Assembly: GCA_004794785.1 (NCBI GenBank)
Contig: SJOL01009447.1
Span: 153,501 to 217,500 of the forward strand
DNA length: 64,000 bases
Source: Opisthorchis felineus
Lineage: Eukaryota; Platyhelminthes; Trematoda; Opisthorchiida; Opisthorchiidae
Direction of reading: 5' to 3'
Shown: positions 1 to 13,025 of the stretch, piece by piece
How positions within the stretch are numbered: position 1 is the stretch's first letter
How the letters are laid out: each line of letters opens with the position of its first letter
Made by a program: the position numbers and the translations under genes
The notes under the pieces: model-generated
The model's input: the letters and a program-made list of their open reading frames with translations, nothing else
The model's database searches: none
Told to the model about the DNA's origin: nothing

Positions 1-17
1 GAATAGAGTTACTGCAG

Positions 18-318
18 TGGCACGATCATTAGTCCTCTTGTTCTGGCGTTTTTTCATTTGAGTGAGCCCTTCAAAGTTCGGATCATGCTGTCACAGGATA
101 TTCAACTCCTTGAGTACACCATTTTTCTCAATTTCGCGAGATTGGCTTCGGAAATAAGTCGTATCTTGTGGCGAAACACTCCCCCTACGTTCCGTACCAC
201 TTATCATTTGTTGTGCGCATATGAATCAAGGCAGCAACTATATCCGACTAATCTGACAGATGAGGAAGCGCCTGAGCGGGACAGCAACAACACTATATCC
301 ATCTCTGACACCGAGTAG
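18..318 (+). CDS. Candidate terminal exon of an unrecognised membrane protein (left part outside the window)
   Basis: An open frame runs from base 7 to a TAG at 316-318. An acceptor-like TACTGCAG ends at base 17, so the exon would begin at 18 and complete a codon started upstream. About 100 residues follow. The first stretch (GTIISPLVLAFFHL) is hydrophobic enough to be the end of a membrane helix and loosely recalls the end of helix 7 of rhodopsin-like receptors, but the NPxxY motif is absent, so I do not make that call. A mixed basic segment follows, and then an acidic, Ser/Thr-rich tail ending in SDTE. An AATAAA lies at 679-684, about 360 bases beyond the stop. Upstream exons would be off the window. 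A chance open frame remains possible. Confidence 0.3.
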
Positions 319-366
319 ATAAACAAACAGCGCACGTAGCCACCAGTACAAAACGCTCCGGGCAAC

Positions 367-452
367 ATGACAGAAGCAAATTGGTCAACGGGGTATTCCT
401 CGTCACCCCCAAGCCACCCGACTGTATGTTCAACGACTTTGTTATTATGCAG
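367..452 (+). CDS. Candidate first coding exon, unknown protein
   Basis: An ATG at 367 with A at -3 opens 28 codons beginning MTEANWSTGYSSSPP, rich in Ser, Thr and Pro. The frame ends at a donor CAG|GTATCA, leaving two bases of a codon. The candidate exon at 2350-2410 starts with the one base needed to complete it. The donor is only moderate (GTATCA) and no promoter is visible. It starts 48 bases after the stop of the left-edge exon, which would be unusually close for two fluke genes. No family is recognised. Confidence 0.18.
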
Positions 453-1182
453 GTATCATCTTCTAGAGGTTTGACAAATCTTTATGAACAAGTCCGTGTG
501 TTCGTTTGACGAATTCAGGTGGTTAGTAGTCAACCGAATGCACTTTGCGGAACACTGTGGGTGATTCATCACATAAAAAGCGTGTAAATGTTAGCCTGAA
601 GTAAATATATCCCGTTTATGATTTATGGAGATGGATTGCAGACAGTATTACAAATCTCTGTTAGTGGATTTTTATTGGAATAAACTGGCGTTTATTGGCT
701 TTTTGATAACATGGAAAAGGATATTAAGGGAACATCTGACGCAGGTCTTTGAGAACTAAATAATAGTTGTGCCTGAAATTGTGTTCTCAAACACAGTGAA
801 CCTTTTGTAGTTCTTCTGAGCTTCTTCACAGTGATAACACAATGGGACCTAAAAATTAAACCATCATATATTGCTCAGATACTTTGAAAAGGTTGGCGTC
901 AATGCTTCACTTGTTTCAGGTTGTAGTACACGACTGCTGGCTGACCATTAGTAAACTGTTTGGTTTCGGATCTACTATGACAACACTATTGGATGGCGTT
1001 AAAGTCAAATTTCTCCTCGGGATCGGATGCCTAATTCGACTAAGGATTTGACCAGAAGCTAGCACTAGGCCATGTGATTATGCCAACGTCTGAGTTAACC
1101 AAACACCACAACTTATATGGAAAGCCCACTGGATGTAAGTGGCAGGTCACCGGATGTGTGCTTTAGCAGTCAAGAGCCCAGT

Positions 1183-1242
1183 ACTACTATATGCTATATA
1201 TATGCTACTATATGCTACTATATGCTATATAATACTATATGC
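1183..1242. repeat. Short tandem repeat, unit near CTACTATATG
   Basis: About six imperfect copies of a 10-base unit lie head to tail, with slippage-like ATAT insertions. It is a simple satellite-type repeat with no associated gene. Confidence 0.7.
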
Positions 1243-2349
1243 CTGCCTGGTTAATCTCAGTGTGGATGACTGGCCTTGTTCTACTAGACTGTTCTGTTTC
1301 TTGGTCAAACAGTTCTTGTTATCATTCTGGCAGATTCTGTATTTGGTCCAACAACACTAAATGGACAATGTGACACGGAGTTTAGAGAATAACCCAGAAT
1401 ACACACAGCTAAAGAGCGTGAACTTCACGTGTCATGCGCGAATCAAATGTGAACTTGTATGGCCCGATCCATTTTTTGACATGCCACTCTGTATTTAAGG
1501 TCCTCGAAGTGGCACATTTGGGCTAGCGTAACCCAATAAATGTTTGCTTGACCGGAATTAGCTGGATTCCTCCTGGAGGATTTTGGGGAAAATCAGCAAA
1601 CGTTCCTGCTGGTCACGCGTGTATCTTATTTGATTATTATTATTTGTATGTTTATACTAAATTTATGAGAATATTGTTCTTTCGTCTGGTAGATGAAAAG
1701 GGAGAGATTATGTGAATCTCTTGGAAGAAGATCACAATTTAGCTCCAAGGTACATCGGAATTCCCACTTCTGCCACACCCAAAAATTTCCCATCCACATC
1801 CAGCTTCTTTATATATATATGTATATAAACTTTTGTCTGGGATGAGTTGACGAAAGCGTTTGACGGCGGATCCTGAAGGCAACTTTATCTCAGGCTGACA
1901 AACTTCGTCGTTAGAAATTTTACTGTTACTACAAAACCTTCAAACAAACTGCCACTCTTGTAAGAGACTGAATGTGTCACCTTCCGAAGAATACAGTTAC
2001 CGGGTGAAATCCAGGCAGACGGAGGGGGTAGCTGATTGTCTGTGGATTTTGAGCAATCCTCCCTGCCAAATTGCTCCAAAACAGTAGTTTTTATTTTTCG
2101 TAGAAAACAATAAAGTGGAATGTCTGAGCGAGGGTGGTGACTGAACAATTACAATGCGAACAAAATAAGTTCGCTGACTATTTAACAATCTAAAAATGTC
2201 GTCCAAGACAAAACCAGCATTTTAGTAAATTACCTCTTGTCCATAACTGCCTCGTTATATCAGGCCCTGGGATCTGTATTTCATGTTGTTTGTACTCCAA
2301 AAATTTACTTTTTGCTGAATACACCAGAAAAGTATATTTCTTTGCTTAG

Positions 2350-2410
2350 GTACAACCATGAAACTGATTTGAATCTGCTCAAGGGGCCTTTTGGACTAAA
2401 TTTATTATCG
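2350..2410 (+). CDS. Candidate internal exon, unknown protein
   Basis: A good acceptor (TTTCTTTGCTTAG) ends at 2349 and a consensus donor (TCG|GTAAGTG) starts at 2411. Between them one base plus 20 open codons read YNHETDLNLLKGPFGLNLLS, with no stop. The same frame stays open upstream through another acceptor (ACACCAG, ending near 2329), so the exon could begin earlier. Its entry phase fits the candidate first exon at 367-452, implying an intron of about 1.9 kb. The next exon would have to start in phase 0 and was not identified with confidence. No family is recognised; support is from splice signals only. Confidence 0.25.
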
Positions 2411-3322
2411 GTAAGTGCGTAGTCCATTAGTTTACCTGGCATTATTACCTTTTCCAACTTTTCACAGTCGTGCACATGAAGGTAATTAACCATCGATGAC
2501 ATTATTTTCTAGTTTTGTGCAAATTTTTAATGGATCGCTTAATACAGGAAATCACCGTTGACATCCTAAACGTGACGTACACTTTTCTAACTATGCTCAT
2601 TGAACACTAAACACTCTTTTAGATGGTAGATTTTGTTTTGATATTTATTTTTGAAGGTTACGTCAAGCAAAAAACAGAAAAAGGAAAGGATTTTATCCAC
2701 CAGTTTACAAACGTTCAAGTGACAGGCTATTGATGTCAGTCACTTCCTTGGGTAAAGTTAACAATGAGAAGATAATGGCTCATTTTCGTTCGTCGGCTGT
2801 CAGGCTGATTATGAGTAGACCAGAGTAACCATGACGGGTAGACTAATTACTTGTGTGAGGCAGGACTTTAAGGCAAGCGCAATCAGCTTTTGATGTGCTT
2901 ACTTTACCTCTCCGGTTACCCGTGAATTCGTGTTGGAAAACCCCGTGCACAATGCGGGTGACAGATTCTGGGTTTAGACCGTTCTGGAATAATCGGCTGT
3001 TCATTTAGCGCTTTTCTTTTTCCTTCCTATCGTAAGATGCACTGTTATTTTCTTTGCTGTTTGCCTCCACATTTCACAGGTTTATCCTGTTGGGTAAAAG
3101 CAGTTTATTACTCTGATTATGAAAAATAAATTGTAGTTCATATAATGAAATGTAACCAGTCGGTTGGTTCGGACGTTTTGAAGTTGTTGTTGAAGATTAT
3201 GGCAAATGGAGTGTGAATGTATTATAAGACTACAGCCAGCATTTGGAGGAATCATGAATGATTTGTCCTTTAAAAGAGTCACATCAGTGTTTTCCTGGGG
3301 CAGAAGGTACACATTTTTTCAG

Positions 3323-3423
3323 AAATCTATCACAGTTGCCGTTTAATGCGTGCCACATCCCGTGTAGAACCAAGCGCCAATTACAAGTATTCTCTGGACA
3401 GGTTTTACCGGCCAAATGTGTAA
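3323..3423 (+). CDS. Candidate terminal exon, unknown protein
   Basis: A pyrimidine-rich acceptor (ACATTTTTTCAG) ends at 3322. Reading two bases and then codons gives 32 residues beginning IYHSCRLMRATSRVEPSANY and then TAA at 3421-3423. It might belong with the exons at 367-452 and 2350-2410, but the phases need at least one unseen exon between. The longest open frame of the window (137 codons, 3258-3671) overlaps in another frame and is no better supported. No AATAAA is close downstream, which weakens the call. Confidence 0.17.
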
Positions 3424-4736
3424 AAGATATGCTTCATTTTTGTGTGTGCAACAGACTGACGCAGCTAGGTCTACTGTCACTAGTTCCGTTACTGAGACGT
3501 GTCGACAAAAGTCCACTAAAATTGCGGGGTCTTGACTCACGGTTAATCTTTGCGTTGTGTGGGTATTTGAACAGACTCAATTGTTCCAGGCTGTATGATG
3601 GCAATATCGTTGACAAGTTGGGCTCCAAGCATGAGCTACGCCTTCAGTCTTCCATAAAAAGTAATCTTTGAATGCTGACGGCACATTTCTAGGAATTTAA
3701 TCAGAATAGACAGTTCTGATCCGGGAATCCCACAGAGAGTTTAACCGCCTCAAACCAAGTGTAAGTCATTCAGCAGGGGACAGAGGTCTTCCTCCTCAAT
3801 TTCTACACTGAATTTACAGGCGCGCTGTGCGCTCTTGGATTTCAAATAAGGCTTTTGAGAATGCCTACCAAGCACCAAATAATCCGGATGTAGTTCATCA
3901 TTCTTTCCAAAAGCAAAGCAAACATCATTAGTTGACTTCATTATGCAATGTCATATCGAAAACTTGTTTCCTAAGCTGACGTAAACTGCTCAGTTTTGGC
4001 GACTGTTACCACCTTGCTGTATAAGCAGTTGAAGGCGTTGTCCATTGTGCTGGTATAAATTTTTCTATTGGAGCATTAACAGACTACTGACAGTGCGAAA
4101 CCCCCCAAGCTTATTAGCCGCGAACTTAAAATAGTCCATTTTCAGCGCAAAACGAAGGAACAAAATGGTGAACGTAACCACGAAGAGGTAAACGATACAC
4201 GTCAACTACTCTGCTGCGAAGGTGAGCCAATAGGGTATTTAGGGTTTTCCGCGCATGCACGCGTGGCTTCGCCGAACACCAACAGTTTCGGATGGAGATT
4301 TTTAGGTTAAATCTCCGAGTGATGTTCTTGGATCAACCCAATGGCGCCTGGCTTGGGTACGTCTGATGGTCAATAAGTTCGGTATCATTTTGCTGTCATC
4401 GGTCGGTCAGTATCCAAAGGCAGAACACCTCGCATTCCGAAGCACGTTAATTTAAGCCCCCGTTGGTGCAGCCGGGTGCTGCATGCAAACTAATAACGAT
4501 ATATGGTGCAAAGATATCTGGGGCAGCAGTGTCTCGTTGCTGACTGAATAATATGCAGTGCGTCCGAGTAAGTACCACCAAGAACTTGCAACATGTGTTT
4601 TACAACTATGGCCAGAGGACTGCCTTTAAATTGTAGCTTGATGGAGAGATTTTCCATTTTAGACTCACAAATCTAGCTTTCTGCAGCTTTATTCTGTTTT
4701 GGATGGTGACAAATTCTCTCATTAATGGTCGAACAG

Positions 4737-4812
4737 TGACGTGTTTGTTGAAAGATTTTTCTTCCGAAGGAAATGGGGGGGAGGGGTGGGGTTTGATATT
4801 CGCCTGCCATAC
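4737..4812 (+). CDS. Candidate internal exon with a glycine-rich stretch, unknown protein
   Basis: The acceptor (CTCTCATTAATGGTCGAACAG) ends at 4736 and a strong donor (TAC|GTGAGTAA) starts at 4813. One base plus 25 open codons read DVFVERFFFRRKW then GGGVGFDIRLPY. The glycines are encoded by the G-tract listed separately, so the open frame could be a by-product of that tract. No partner exon of matching phase was found nearby. Confidence 0.17.
4775..4791 (+). other. G-quadruplex-type tract
   Basis: Runs of 7, 4 and 4 guanines are separated by single bases (A, T). The 7-G run can supply two of the four runs needed, so an intramolecular quadruplex is possible on the plus strand. It is the strongest G-rich patch seen in this AT-rich window. 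Confidence 0.6.
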
Positions 4813-7800
4813 GTGAGTAAAGTATACATTAGACCTATGTTCTAACCTAGTGAAGCGAAACCTGAAAGCCAGATATTTTGATTCAACGTTACATTAAGCT
4901 TTTGAGAATGCTTATCAGTACAGCAGTAAAGCAAAGCAAAGCAATATTACCAGGTGAGAAACGTATTTTCCCGTCAGAGTTTTCAAACCCCGTAACCCCA
5001 TCCCAAAACAAAAATCCAATCCCATTTTTAAAGTGATTTGAAATATCATTGCTAAGCCTAAGACGTTTGTTCTATGAAATGTCTTTGGGAAAATATGGCT
5101 CAGGCATCCGTTATGGAACGGATTTGATCCGATAAGTGTCAGGTTGCCAAATTTTTGGTTTGGCGGCTACGTTGCTACTGTGACCTGCACTTGAATAAAT
5201 GATATTACATGACGCGTTCACGGACTGTTAAGAGTAGTGTGGTACCACCTTGTGGGGGAAGAACAAGCTAGGACAGTGCACGATGGAGTGCATCCAGCAA
5301 GTGGAAATTCCGTCATAATGAAAGCAAGTAAACGGGAAGTGAACTTTTCACTAAAATACTTTTTTATTGCTAAGTAGTGGCCTAATGGGCTTATTAGTGG
5401 AACATTCATTACACGTGTACACGGGTGCTGGGTCGCACAATTTGCCTTCGTCACTCTAGCTTCGATCTCCATGGGCGATAATCTTATTCAGTATGTCTAC
5501 CTTCACGGTTCAATAAAACTATTAGCTTTTGTAGTAAAGATTTGGTAGAGTATCCTCGTAAAGGAGAGGATATCGTCGTAATAAGACATAATAATGCAAC
5601 CATCAAGCTTGTTGTGAGTAAACTATATGGCCTGTTAGTTTTCAGCTTCTCATCATTATTCTGCGAACCATGAATTTACACAGGTTAGCAGTTTATTCGA
5701 ATATGAGGGTGGTAGTGCAGATTCCGTTATATATTTTGATGTTTGCCTTCTATCTGAAGCAAACTGTACCTGCATAAACACGAATCCGGGTACAGAGCTA
5801 GTTCAGGGTCGGCTGGTGTCAGGCCTAGATAGTTGGTTTTGGACGAATAAAAACAAGGTGGAAACCGAGTTCTCCGATACTGTAATGAGGACATGTTAAC
5901 GTACAGCAACGCAAACATGCCTGTAATGCGGGTCGTTGTGAGTGGAACGATCTCCCGAGCGGTGTAACAAAAAGACCGTGTGCATGACAAACAGATAAAT
6001 GACAGTATTCCGATTATTAGTAAAAACCGTTAGGCGACAACGACAAACAGAACGGACGGAAACTGAAGTAGTGGCAGTGTATTAGAAGGAGCTTTAGGCT
6101 CCCGGGTCTAAATCTCAATGAACGTTACAGCAACTGTATGCTTAAGAAGGTTCATCTGTCTATTGCCCTAGGTTGTGGCTCGTGTAATTTACGGGGTATG
6201 TGAAGAAGCAACGAATGTTTGATCTGAACTAGTAAAGGATATCGAGCTTAAACGTAATAGTACCCGAGAATGAAAAGCAGTGCCCAGAGGACACAAGAGA
6301 AATTCCTGTCCTAATATGGTACTGTAGCAGCGTGGAATCGCTTCATCCACCTTTGTTACAGGTATGAGTGGAAATCATAGTGTTACTGAAGTTGGTTTTA
6401 TTTTATTATTATTATTGTTATTATTTGTGGGAATGCAAAAACCGGAAGGAGCTCATCGGGAAGAATAATTTACTAGTTAGTAATCATCATTCAAAAAGCT
6501 AGTCAAGCTCCCTTTCACGTGATTACAAGTTGGGTGGTACTGTGCGCTGACTAAGTGCGAGTCAATCACACTCATATTCAGCTGCTCATGGAAACTGAAT
6601 CGTCCTATAGATTCGTAGGATGTGCACTGTCGGTGATTCCCAGTATGGATGAAACATCTATACAGAGCTTCTTGTGTTTTCTGAATAGACCAACCTTATT
6701 AGGTCAGCTGCAACATATTTACTGAATCAGGAGCAAGAGCCAATGCTGACTTCATTATCTGCTTAAACAAAAAACCTAACAACGTTTCTGGATTCACATC
6801 CACTCGTAGTTCTGTGATGGATTGGGTTAGTGTGTGGGGTTGACTTATGTGTTATGACAGGTCCGTCCCTCGTTTGAGCTAGGGCTCATAAGAGCGAATG
6901 CTAACAATGTATGATTAACTCTTACTTTACGAATGATCACCTAAAGCTTTTTAGTATTGCGGAATGCGGTGTCCACGAGAGTCAGATGGTTTCTGATAAC
7001 GTTCCATATAGGGTCTGTCGCTACACTTTCGGCTTGCTGTTCTAATTATGAAATACAAGCCTATCGTGGCTCACGTTGGGAATATTCCAAGTTTCAACCC
7101 TCCAACTCAATAAAATGCTGCTGGTTTACCGTAAAATTATATGTAACCTGTTGGCCGTTTGAATCGGTCTTCCAGTGGTAGTACATATACTTTGTGCTTG
7201 AAACACAGTGATTCAGAGCATAGTCAGGAAAATTTGGCATTAATCTTCAAAGTAAGGCATATAATGGTGAACTCTGGCTACGTTGGACGCAGCTGCTCCG
7301 AAATACTCAATCTGGTATGCGGTCACGTTGTTCCCTCCCCTGCTCCTGAAACATCATTCCGGTAGCTCAAAATCTAGGTGGCTAAAATTCGGCGGCTTAT
7401 TTCCGTTTGAGAATAAACACCCTAAATGTAGCCTAAAAACGGTGCATTGCTGAGCGTTTCTGTCCTGTCACTTGCTTCCACAGTGTTGACCATGCAGAAA
7501 CCGTAATGTTCCGCTAGTCGGTTAGAACAGTCTACAGGAAGATGAGCTTACAAACTGTCACACGAAACACAACACATTACCGGGCTCAGTAACCACAATG
7601 GAAGTTCTTATGGACAGCTGATTACAAATTTTGCCACATCACAGGTCATAATTTGTTGCTCGATTGCTTGTTTTGTGAAACCGAAGAAGCTCAGGGAATA
7701 CTCGCTACACGAGTGTCACGTTGCTATATATGTTACTACTAATCAGCTGGTGCACGCTGCTCAAACAATTCTGCGAATTTTGAAATTTTCTCATCTGCGT

Positions 7801-10800
7801 TTCATGCGAGCCGTTGTGAGGCGGTTATCACACTGGACGAAAGGGCGAATGCTGTTCCTTGCCCATGCGAATATCTTCGTTATTGTTGTTGAAAGGTTCT
7901 ACTCCGAATAATTCCCAAATATATTTCACCAAAAGCATTTAGCACCCCTACGATGATAACCAAATGTCTTCTCCAGCTTTGACTCATGCAAGCCATTTAC
8001 TGTGTGTTCCCATCGTCCTGTTTCCTTCGACTTGTGCATGTTGTTCACGATCCCCTAATTCCACATAGATGCACTTTGGTTTGTCTTTATTTGAGATGCA
8101 TTCAAGCTTGCATGGTGAAATTGTTGAATCAGCAAGGTCACCCCAAAAGTTTCGGTGCTATATTTCCACTCACATCAGGTCTGCATTCTCAGCACTTTTC
8201 GGTGGCATAGTTTGGAATGCCTAACTTCTCAGACGTCCAAGTGTAAAATGCCTAGGGTTTTCCCAACCGACTAACCTGGGCCGATTTCTTCAAATCCATT
8301 TCATTCCCAGGAAATTTCGCATCTTGCTTTCTGTCCTGGGAGGCTAAACAAATCATGAGGCTTTTCAACATCATCTGCCAGTTTGTCACTGCATGCAACT
8401 ATTCATCTGCTTCATCAGAAATTTTTGGGTGACCACTGTGGTGAGGTTAGATACGTGAGACACTTATCAGGGTGAATCTTAATTCTTGAGACAGCTTCAG
8501 GTAGTTGTGTATTCAGCAAGCATTTCGATTCTTGCCTAGACATAGCACGAGTAATCCTGAGGCAGGCCACTAACCATTTATTTCTGGCAATATATTAAGC
8601 TGTGACGAGGTTTAGCAGTCATCCCTAGTTTAGATAACTAACGGCTTACTCTGCAGATAACTGAGGGAACCCATTTCAAACCAGTATGTCCTTCATCATG
8701 AACCTTCCGACTTCCACGTTTTCTTAGTTTTTCTTGTCGGGTTCCATAATAAAGAGTAACATTTAAGCTGAAAACTCGGCCCTCTCACAATGTATGGAAC
8801 ATGACCTGACTTGACTTGACCCAATTTCACAATCTTGGGTCATCATCACCCTCTTCATCATCGACAGGATGAAATCAGTGCTTAACACTGATTCTTCGCT
8901 ACCGTAGACAAATAGTACCGTATTTTCAACCACACGTGAACAGTAATAGTAGAAAAGATGAAAACTACTCTTTTCTTTTAACAATAATTCCAGAGCTTGT
9001 ATAGAGGAGACCTTAAAACCTCAAATTTCACGCGAAGCAAGGTAATCCGGACCATTCAATATCTGTGGAGAATAAAACCGGCAGCAATCTCTCTCAGGTC
9101 ATTTGCATAGGAACTTAGCTTTACAATAAAATTGCCGTATACTTAGGTACTGATTTTAAAGGTTCAAATGCGAGCTGGTCACTCATTTGCCGAAAAGAAA
9201 ACGAATAACAAAGCGTTGTGGTCCCATAATGAAGTATGGTTTTCACTTGAGAAATATTTAGCATGGTATACTACTCCTCTGATTGTTTTTTTCAATACCA
9301 TTTGGGTGACAGCGTGTGGCGTCATGAATTCAAACTTTTCAACTTGCTATTCAAATTTCAGCTATACAATGGACCTCACTCTTCCTTTTTGCACATTACT
9401 TTTTGGTACTTTAGTAAAAACGGACATTGAAAAACAATGCCCACGTTGATTAATCCCCATTTCCTAAATGATGGGCAATCTTTCTGTCGCCTAAACTTCC
9501 CCAATTATGCAAACTGCTTGATTTCATCGTAGCTTGGAATCTGATGATATAAAAAAATCCTTGCAGAACGGATGTCTGTGCTCTGGGCCGTCAGCACATC
9601 CAGTAAAATTTCTTTTATATTTCGCTGCAGTCAATCAACTGAATCTCAGTTAAGTCTCATGTTAAATCCAAATTGATTTGAAGGTATGTGTGTATCGCGC
9701 AGTACATGCAATTTGGTGTTGAATTAGAACAACAAGTTGGTGGAACTCCTAAGACAACAATCAACTGATGCTCTTTAAGGGCGAAAATGGTGCTGGGCTA
9801 TTCAAAGGTTTCACTGACCTCATGAGAAGAATGGCGTGACCGAAAATGATTCGATTTCTTGGATATTGTTACAATGGGGAAAATAGGTGATCTCTATCCA
9901 GCACACTCATTTGAAGAGTACCAGGAACAAGGGGACCAGCTGAGGTTCGTCTGAGTTTCCGCGTAACACAAACCTAATTTGCAGGGGAACGTTGTTTGCC
10001 ACCGAAAATGTTCCTAATGAATATTCACCTGAATACAATAGGTGGCTTGTCAGCTTAGTTTAAAGCTGTCCCGATTGTTCCAAATTAAGAAATTCCAGAT
10101 CTTTAATACTACGAAAAACAATTCAAACCACCATTCAGTTTTACTCTGTGAAGCGGATCAGCACTTGTGTAAACATTGTTCTCGTGGAATACGTTAAGGC
10201 TAAACTGTTAAAAAAATGATTTTTCCAGGGCCAAAAGTGCCGAATAAAATTGGTTTGGGCTTGTTTACATTTTATGCTGGTGTCAAATTGACTGAATAAC
10301 TAGGCGAATATAGCTCATGTCAGCTTTGTGGCCTCCACATCAGTTTGTAATTTCGAATCTCAACCACTACCGCTCGGTCACCAGTGAGACTAGTAATGTA
10401 TTTTCGGTTCAGTAATGAATTAGCATTCAGCGTGTGCAGGCTGAAAGTGGCAGAAAGTATGTGAACTCAGGGGTGCACTCAGTAGACCATAGATAATGTG
10501 CCCGCGAGTGACTTTTGCACGGCGTAATATCAATTGGGCCTTTATTTAACGGAAGGAGCTTCGCGAAATGACCGCAATTAAAACAACATGACAAGGTCTA
10601 TAATCAGGATGTATTTCGATTACCTGAGGCTTTACGTGCATTCATTTTTGCAGTTACTATTTGACTCGTTTGATTTTATTCTTGGCGTCTGAATACTGCA
10701 ATCAGCCTTGGCCCACACCTCTGTTTTTCTTAGATGTATGCTAATTTATTGATTTTTTCTTGACGGTTGGACGTACAGACCGTGCCTATTTATTATAATC

Positions 10801-12245
10801 GGATATTTTCATTCTTTTTCTCGGACGAGGCTAATTCTTTGTCACATTTCACGTTATCAAACTAGGCACAAAGGATATCATCACAGGTGCCTTGATAATA
10901 AAAGCCGGCCTAATTTGCAGGTGGGCACAAAATTAACCAAAATTCTTCGGCGCCAACGCTAAGACAGTAGCTATGCGGTTGTGGTTTTGCATCACAAACC
11001 CAGTTTAAATGTATGAATTAATCAAGTTGCCTCATTTTCCGGACAGAGTTTTGAATTGTTGACTAAACATGCTAATGTTGTTGTTGCTGCTGTGGTGGCC
11101 GGTAAATTCAAAACAGGTTTTGACTTTGTTTTCCTTGCGTATTTCTGGTAGACCGTATTAGAATAACAAGGCAAACTGTGTACATTCAGAGTAGTTCTAA
11201 AACTGAAAACCTACACGTATAGCTGTTCGCATTAAATCGACAAAAGAAACGCCGCTGAATAATTTACTGTCCCCATTTGCGATTTAACTTTAGGTAAGTT
11301 TTTCAACTTATTGCCTTTGTCTATAAGAAAGGGTTATTCGGATACTGTTCACCATAAACTTAATTGTCTGCCTGTTTAACCAAATTTGCGTCTGTTGGCA
11401 AACCTCTGAGAACTCTTCGGCATAATAGATTGTGTTGAATGTATTTTCTACAGGACCTCACGAGGTTTTCTTAACCCCTCAGTTTGTGAGTACTTTCTAA
11501 ATGCCAGCCTGGAACCGACTGAGTGCCAATCAGTATTCGGGTAATTAGATTACATCTAATCAGAGCCTGGTTAATAATTAGTGAGGAGACTCAGCGTACG
11601 CTGAGCAAAGAATAAGTCCAATGTCTAGGAGGTTGGCTTTGGTTATATTGCAAAGCTGAACACAAGTGTGACGAAAACACAAATCAGTGAATAATATCTT
11701 CAGCTATCGCCGCACACCTGCTAAGAATCATGCACAAACTAGAGAAAATTCAAACTAATATTTTGACGTATTTGTTATTTTTATGCATTCATTGGTATAG
11801 TAATACAGTAATATTTTATAATGCAATATAGCAAAAGGTGATATAATTATATATTTGCTATTTCGGTTTTGCAAATGCTTTTCTTTAAAATGATACTATT
11901 TCTAATACGGAATAACTTTGACAGGTAGCTACTGATTGTGGCCTTTGACATCTTGAATACCGTTCCCACTAAAACAAGACACGGTCTCCCGGAAACGCAC
12001 TGAGGTGGATAATACTGTGGACAAATGAGTCAGTTGATGTTCATTGAAATCTCCATGTAAGATGAGGTTAGTCTTCACACTCAGCAAGATATCCGTTCCA
12101 GTTGTCAACTTTTGGTCAAGTAGGGGTTACAACAACCGTATTGTGTGGTCCACTAGTAAGGGTAATGGTTATTTAGGGTAACAAAATGCATTCACAGCAT
12201 GTTGTGCAGCAGAGCATATATTTTGAAAATTCATCTAACACAAAA
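4813..12245. other. No gene recognised
   Basis: Open frames here are 60-93 codons on either strand and none has both convincing splice sites and a partner. A short ATT-rich trinucleotide run lies near 6397-6425, and a strongly AT-rich patch lies at about 11750-11880. A degenerate tRNA B-box-like TTTCGAATCTC near 10351 might be an old SINE end. Otherwise it reads as intron or intergenic DNA. Confidence 0.5.
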
Positions 12246-12532
12246 TCACAAAACAATTAAACGAATATTCAAAATAGACTGTAGACATTTCAGTTTCACT
12301 CTGGCGACGTGTTTCGTATTCCATTGAAATCTATTGTCAGCTGACAAGTGAAGAGTTTGACAATAGTTAATCAGACAACATTTTTCGGCAAATGAAGGCG
12401 ATGCATTGGTAATTAAGACGTCGTTAGTATGGAGCAGCATGGTGAAGACTGTCGCCGTTGAGACTCCGGCTTCAGGCTGCTTCCTCCTTAAAATTACATT
12501 AATTTTGAAACAGTTACAAGAGAGCAAATAAC
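12246..12532 (-). CDS. Candidate terminal exon, unknown protein (minus strand)
   Basis: Read on the minus strand, a strong acceptor (GTGTTTTGTTAATCCAG) is followed by two bases and 94 open codons to TGA. The frame contains YLLSCNCFKINVILRRK near its start and FQWNTKHVARVKLKCLQ near its end, with several cysteines. This is one of the longer open segments in the window that begins exactly at a good acceptor. It would be the last exon of the minus-strand group between 19.5 and 12.2 kb. The preceding exon must leave one base; the nearest candidates at 12974-13025 and 13656-13728 do not, so at least one exon is missing or wrong. No clear AATAAA follows closely. No family is recognised. Confidence 0.3.
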
Positions 12533-12973
12533 CTGGATTAACAAAACACTGATTAACGTTAACACAACAATGGAATGCTCAACTTCACTGGGTTATGGAT
12601 CGGTCTATGCACATCAAAAATAATGGATCAATTCACGTCTCATCCCATCTCGGTTAAGGTGTTGTTTTTACTTATGTTGTTTGTAGAATTTTGCTACTTC
12701 AGAAGAAACTCTTCTTCCTGCTCGTGTTATAAAAATGCTGCCAGTTTTCGGTCGCTCATTGACTGTGCATTAAGTTCACCGATATCAATCAGTAGTTTAC
12801 TTGGCGAGTTTGCCTACGCTTCTCTAAATATGCTTTGGGTTTGAGCTCATTGCCAAGTCATCATTTTACTCGTATTAGCTCAGTCCATCTATTTAAAACC
12901 ACATCATTCAGAAAACCGCAATCCATGTACTCCCCTAATCACCTGACTAAATGGCACAGGTGTGTTATTTTAC

Positions 12974-13025
12974 CCCAGGGATAAGAAGACTGAGCTCAGA
13001 GTACGCACTTGTTTATCATACCCAC
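12974..13025 (-). CDS. Candidate internal exon (minus strand)
   Basis: The acceptor is one of the best in the window: a run of pyrimidines (ACTTTCTCTCCTTTTAATTAG) immediately before the exon. Two bases, 16 codons (GYDKQVRTLSSVFLSL) and two bases then reach a moderate donor, GG|GTAAAA. The phase does not join directly to the candidate exons on either side, so either its limits or its neighbours are wrong. Confidence 0.22.

Noticed and set aside
3258..3671. Longest open frame in the window (137 codons, plus)
   Set aside because: It has no convincing acceptor, donor or start context and overlaps a better-bounded candidate exon in another phase.
10325..10425. B-box-like TTTCGAATCTC and CCGCTCGGTCACC, possibly a SINE
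   Set aside because: Only two short words match, and head and tail blocks are missing.
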